From Oscillospiraceae bacterium (GTDB lineage Bacteria > Bacillota_A > Clostridia > Oscillospirales > Oscillospiraceae): a DNA stretch of 16,365 nt. Under the pieces are notes generated by a model. It saw only the letters and a list, made by a program, of their open reading frames with translations. It was not told the DNA's origin and did no database searches. This document shows, one piece after another, positions 14,312-16,365 of the stretch. The stretch spans positions 1 to 16,365 of the forward strand of contig JAETOP010000086.1 in assembly GCA_021771675.1 (NCBI GenBank), read 5' to 3'. A program made the translations under genes and the position numbers. How positions within the stretch are numbered: position 1 is the stretch's first letter; every line of letters begins with the position of its first letter.

Positions 14312-14418
14312 GATGTCTTAAATTGACGACATTGTCCCAAAGGGAGAGGCAAGAGCGTCTGCGCCTCCACGAATTACCATCGGGCCGCGCCCGCTAAAAA
14401 GATAAAGGAAGAAGCTCC

Positions 14419-15108
14419 ATGGAAACATTCCTCCAACAGTTCCCCATCGTTTTTCAGTCCCTGAACGTCGGCTTCCTGCAGACGCTGCGGCTCTTCTCCG
14501 TGACGCTGCTGGGGGCCGTCCCTCTGGGGCTGGCCATCATGTTCTGCTCCACCTCCCGGTTCAAGCCCCTGAGCCTGATCACCAACCTCTTCGTCTGGGT
14601 CATCCGGGGCACGCCGCTGATGATTCAGCTGCTGATCATCTATTATTTCCCCGGTCTGGTGCTCCACATTACCTTCTGGAGCAAGGGGGAGAGCGGCCGG
14701 TTCGCCGCCTCCGCCGTGGCCTTCATCATCAACTACGCCTGCTATTTTTCGGAAATCTACCGGGGCGGGCTGCAAAGCATCCCTGTGGGCCAGTGGGAGG
14801 CGGGGCAGGTGCTGGGCATGACCCGGAGCCAGATTTTCTTCCGGGTGATTTTGCTCCAGGTCGTCAAACGCATCCTTCCCCCCATGGGCAACGAGGTGAT
14901 CACCCTGGTAAAGGACACCGCCCTGGCCAGAATCATCGCCCTCCAGGAGATCATCTGGGCGGGCACCGCCTTCCTGAAAGGCTCCCAGGGCATCTCCGGT
15001 CAGGTGTGGCCCCTGTTCTTCACCGCCGTGTACTACCTGGTGTTCAGCGGCCTGCTGACGCTGCTGCTGGGCGCTCTGGAAAAGAAAATGGACTATTTCA
15101 GGGGGTGA
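14419..15108 (+). CDS. polar amino-acid ABC importer permease (HisM/GlnP-like)
   Basis: This 229-residue protein is an inner-membrane permease of the polar amino-acid family. It has about five membrane segments, the early signature WVIRGTPLMIQLL (56-68), the YACYFSEIYRGGLQSIP segment, and the EAA coupling loop QWEAGQVLGMTRSQIFF (near 129-145) that should contact the ATPase. The following NEVITLVKDTALARII is also typical. The length is normal. AAAGGAAG stands 7 nt before ATG 14419. The ATPase gene begins 4 nt after the stop, so these two are coupled. Only one permease gene is present, which suggests a homodimeric channel. Its distance from the binding-protein gene is due to element F. Confidence 0.93.
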   Translation: METFLQQFPIVFQSLNVGFLQTLRLFSVTLLGAVPLGLAIMFCSTSRFKPLSLITNLFVWVIRGTPLMIQLLIIYYFPGLVLHITFWSKGESGRFAASAVAFIINYACYFSEIYRGGLQSIPVGQWEAGQVLGMTRSQIFFRVILLQVVKRILPPMGNEVITLVKDTALARIIALQEIIWAGTAFLKGSQGISGQVWPLFFTAVYYLVFSGLLTLLLGALEKKMDYFRG

Positions 15109-15112
15109 CGCC

Positions 15113-15865
15113 ATGGCAATTCTGGAAGTCAATCACATTCAAAAGAGCTTCGGCGCTGCCGCCATTTTGAAGGACATCTCCTTCTCCCTGGAAAAGGGCC
15201 AGGTACTCTCCATCATCGGCTCCTCCGGCAGCGGCAAGACCACTCTGCTGCGCTGCCTGAATTTCCTGGAAACCGCCGAAAGCGGCTCCATCCGGGTGGA
15301 GGGGAAGACCATCTGGGAGAACCAGCGCAGCCTCAGCGACAGGGAAATCCGGGAAAACCGGCTGCATTTCGGCCTGGTCTTCCAATCCTTCAATCTCTTT
15401 CCCCAGTACACCGTGCTGGAAAACGTGATGCTGGCCCCCAAGCTGCTGAAAAAGGCCCCGCCGGAGCAGCTGGAGCAGAAGGCCAGGCAGCTCATCGACC
15501 AGGTGGGTCTCTCCAACCGCATCGGCAGCTATCCCTGCCAGCTCTCCGGCGGGCAGCAGCAGCGGGTGGCCATCGCCCGGGCCCTGGCCTTGGAGCCGGA
15601 CATTCTCTGCTTCGACGAGCCCACCTCCGCCCTGGATCCAGAGCTCACCGGGGAGGTGCTGCGGGTAATCCGGGGGCTGAAAAGCAGCGAGCGAACCATC
15701 ATCATCGTCACCCATGAGATGGAATTTGCCAGGTCCATCTCCGACCGGGTGATTTTCATGGCCGATGGGGTCATCGAGGAGGAGGGAACCCCGGAGCAGG
15801 TCTTTGGAAATCCCCAATCCCCCAAAACCCGGCAGTTTTTGAGCAGCTCCCTGGAGCGCCTTTGA
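15113..15865 (+). CDS. polar amino-acid ABC importer ATPase (GlnQ/HisP-like)
   Basis: This 250-residue cytoplasmic ATPase powers the neighbouring permease. All motifs are intact: Walker A GSSGSGKTT (36-44), Q-loop VFQSFNLFPQYTVLENV (89-105), signature LSGGQQQR (144-151), Walker B ILCFDEP (164-170) followed by the D-loop SALD, and the switch His201 in VTHEM. The Q-loop and signature wording is typical of the amino-acid class. A GGGGGTGA stretch just before ATG 15113 overlaps the permease stop and acts as the ribosome site, suggesting translational coupling. The regulator gene follows after 13 nt. Confidence 0.96.
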   Translation: MAILEVNHIQKSFGAAAILKDISFSLEKGQVLSIIGSSGSGKTTLLRCLNFLETAESGSIRVEGKTIWENQRSLSDREIRENRLHFGLVFQSFNLFPQYTVLENVMLAPKLLKKAPPEQLEQKARQLIDQVGLSNRIGSYPCQLSGGQQQRVAIARALALEPDILCFDEPTSALDPELTGEVLRVIRGLKSSERTIIIVTHEMEFARSISDRVIFMADGVIEEEGTPEQVFGNPQSPKTRQFLSSSLERL

Positions 15866-15878
15866 AAGGAGACCCCAC

Positions 15879-16172
15879 ATGACCCAGCGAAAATTTGATG
15901 AGGATATGATTCATGAGCTCTACCAGGCCCTGGTGAAGGTCGACTCCCTGGCCGCCTGCGCCCAGCTGATGGAGGATTTGTGCACCCGCAAGGAGGTGGA
16001 GCAGATGGCCCAGCGCCTGCGGGCGGCAAGACTGCTGATGGAGGGCAAAACCTACACCCAGGTCATGGAGCAGACCAACATCTCCTCCGCCACCCTCAGT
16101 CGGGTCTCCCGTTGCGTCCAGTACGGGGAGGGCTACCGGAAATTCGCCGCCCCTCAGGAGCCGGAGGCTTGA
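15879..16172 (+). CDS. TrpR/YerC-like DNA-binding protein
   Basis: This 97-residue protein matches the YerC/YecD family, which is related to the Trp repressor. It is all helical: a dimerisation part (about 8-34), CTRKEVEQMAQRLRAARLL (35-53), and a helix-turn-helix with MEGKTYTQVMEQTNISSATLSRVSRCV (54-80). AAAGGAGA lies 8 nt before ATG 15879. It is the last gene of the amino-acid importer unit, 13 nt after the ATPase and directly before a strong terminator, so it may be co-transcribed with the transporter. Whether it controls this operon, and whether an amino acid is its co-repressor, is inference. The palindrome in the promoter at 13192-13207 is a candidate target. Confidence 0.9.
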   Translation: MTQRKFDEDMIHELYQALVKVDSLAACAQLMEDLCTRKEVEQMAQRLRAARLLMEGKTYTQVMEQTNISSATLSRVSRCVQYGEGYRKFAAPQEPEA

Positions 16173-16197
16173 CGCGTCCTACTCCAAAGTATTTTGC

Positions 16198-16231
16198 ATA
16201 CCGAAGGGTGAACCCCCTTCGGTATTTTTTT
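16198..16231 (+). terminator. intrinsic terminator of the amino-acid importer unit
   Basis: A perfect 11-bp stem (ATACCGAAGGG 16198-16208 with CCCTTCGGTAT 16215-16225) closes a 6-nt loop and runs into seven T residues. Confidence 0.93.
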
Positions 16232-16251
16232 GGCATTGTACAGCAGACTGA

Positions 16252-16365
16252 CAAATTGTAATTTATCGGGCAGGTACAGATTACCCGTAGGGGCGGCTAT
16301 TAGCCGCCCGCGCAGAACAATCCCCGAAAATGGTACAGGTTCAGGCAAATTCGTATCATTTCCCA
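16252..16365. repeat. element E, left part, truncated by the window edge
   Basis: Starting at CAAATTGTAATTT the sequence matches the first 114 nt of element A (267-380) with seven mismatches and no gaps by hand alignment, including the GGGCGGCTA/TAGCCGCCC hairpin and CGCGCAGAA. The right half lies outside the window. Confidence 0.85.

Noticed and set aside
267..16365. elements at both window ends as evidence of a circular or terminally redundant molecule
   Set aside because: The two copies differ at seven of 114 positions and are one dispersed repeat family with other copies inside the window.

Overview
The window looks like a chromosomal segment of a gut-type, high-GC member of the Clostridia, probably Oscillospiraceae/Ruminococcaceae-like. 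This is inferred from the protein families, strong AGGAGG-type ribosome sites, TTG and GTG starts, GC-rich codon use and the style of dispersed intergenic repeats; no 16S or other marker is present. All but one of the 16 supported genes lie on the + strand. There are no tRNA or rRNA genes, no CRISPR array and no complete transposase.

Layout. 1-532: a cluster of small palindromes, an intrinsic terminator of an upstream unit, and an inverted-repeat element (A). 533-2348: a membrane-anchored alpha/beta hydrolase, then a uridine-phosphorylase-type nucleoside phosphorylase with its own promoter. 2352-2684: a small minus-strand gene of unknown function. 2829-3615: a small multi-spanning membrane protein and a GIY-YIG nuclease-like protein, apparently co-transcribed. 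3594-4452: a composite inverted-repeat element (B) carrying an AT-richer DUF559 (Vsr-like) endonuclease gene. 4519-6432: an aldo/keto reductase with two Fe-S cluster motifs, and SfsA. 6499-12450: a nucleoside ABC importer made of a BMP-family lipoprotein with an unusual extra N-terminal region, a double ATPase and two permeases. 12516-13095: repeats and a gene-less relative of element B (element C). 13268-16172: a polar amino-acid ABC importer (binding protein, permease, ATPase) followed by a TrpR/YerC-like regulator and a strong terminator. 16252-16365: the left half of another repeat copy (E), cut by the window edge.

How the genes work together. The BMP lipoprotein, ATPase and two permeases should import nucleosides, and the nucleoside phosphorylase could start their breakdown in the cytoplasm. 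The lipoprotein has its own promoter and terminator, and the ATPase has a second promoter, which allows more binding protein than transporter. The amino-acid importer shows a similar separation, with a repeat element between its binding protein and permease.

The most interesting content is the repeat system. At least six intergenic elements share modules, terminal CAAATTGTAATTTG-like ends, and short hairpins whose stems differ between copies but stay complementary. One full copy holds a DUF559 nuclease gene between 101-nt inverted arms. Another has kept the leader of that gene but lost the gene. Heptamer arrays (TTAGGAR) occur beside these elements and supply the stop codons of three neighbouring genes. 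A working hypothesis is a nuclease-associated family of palindromic elements, analogous to but distinct from REP/RAYT systems.
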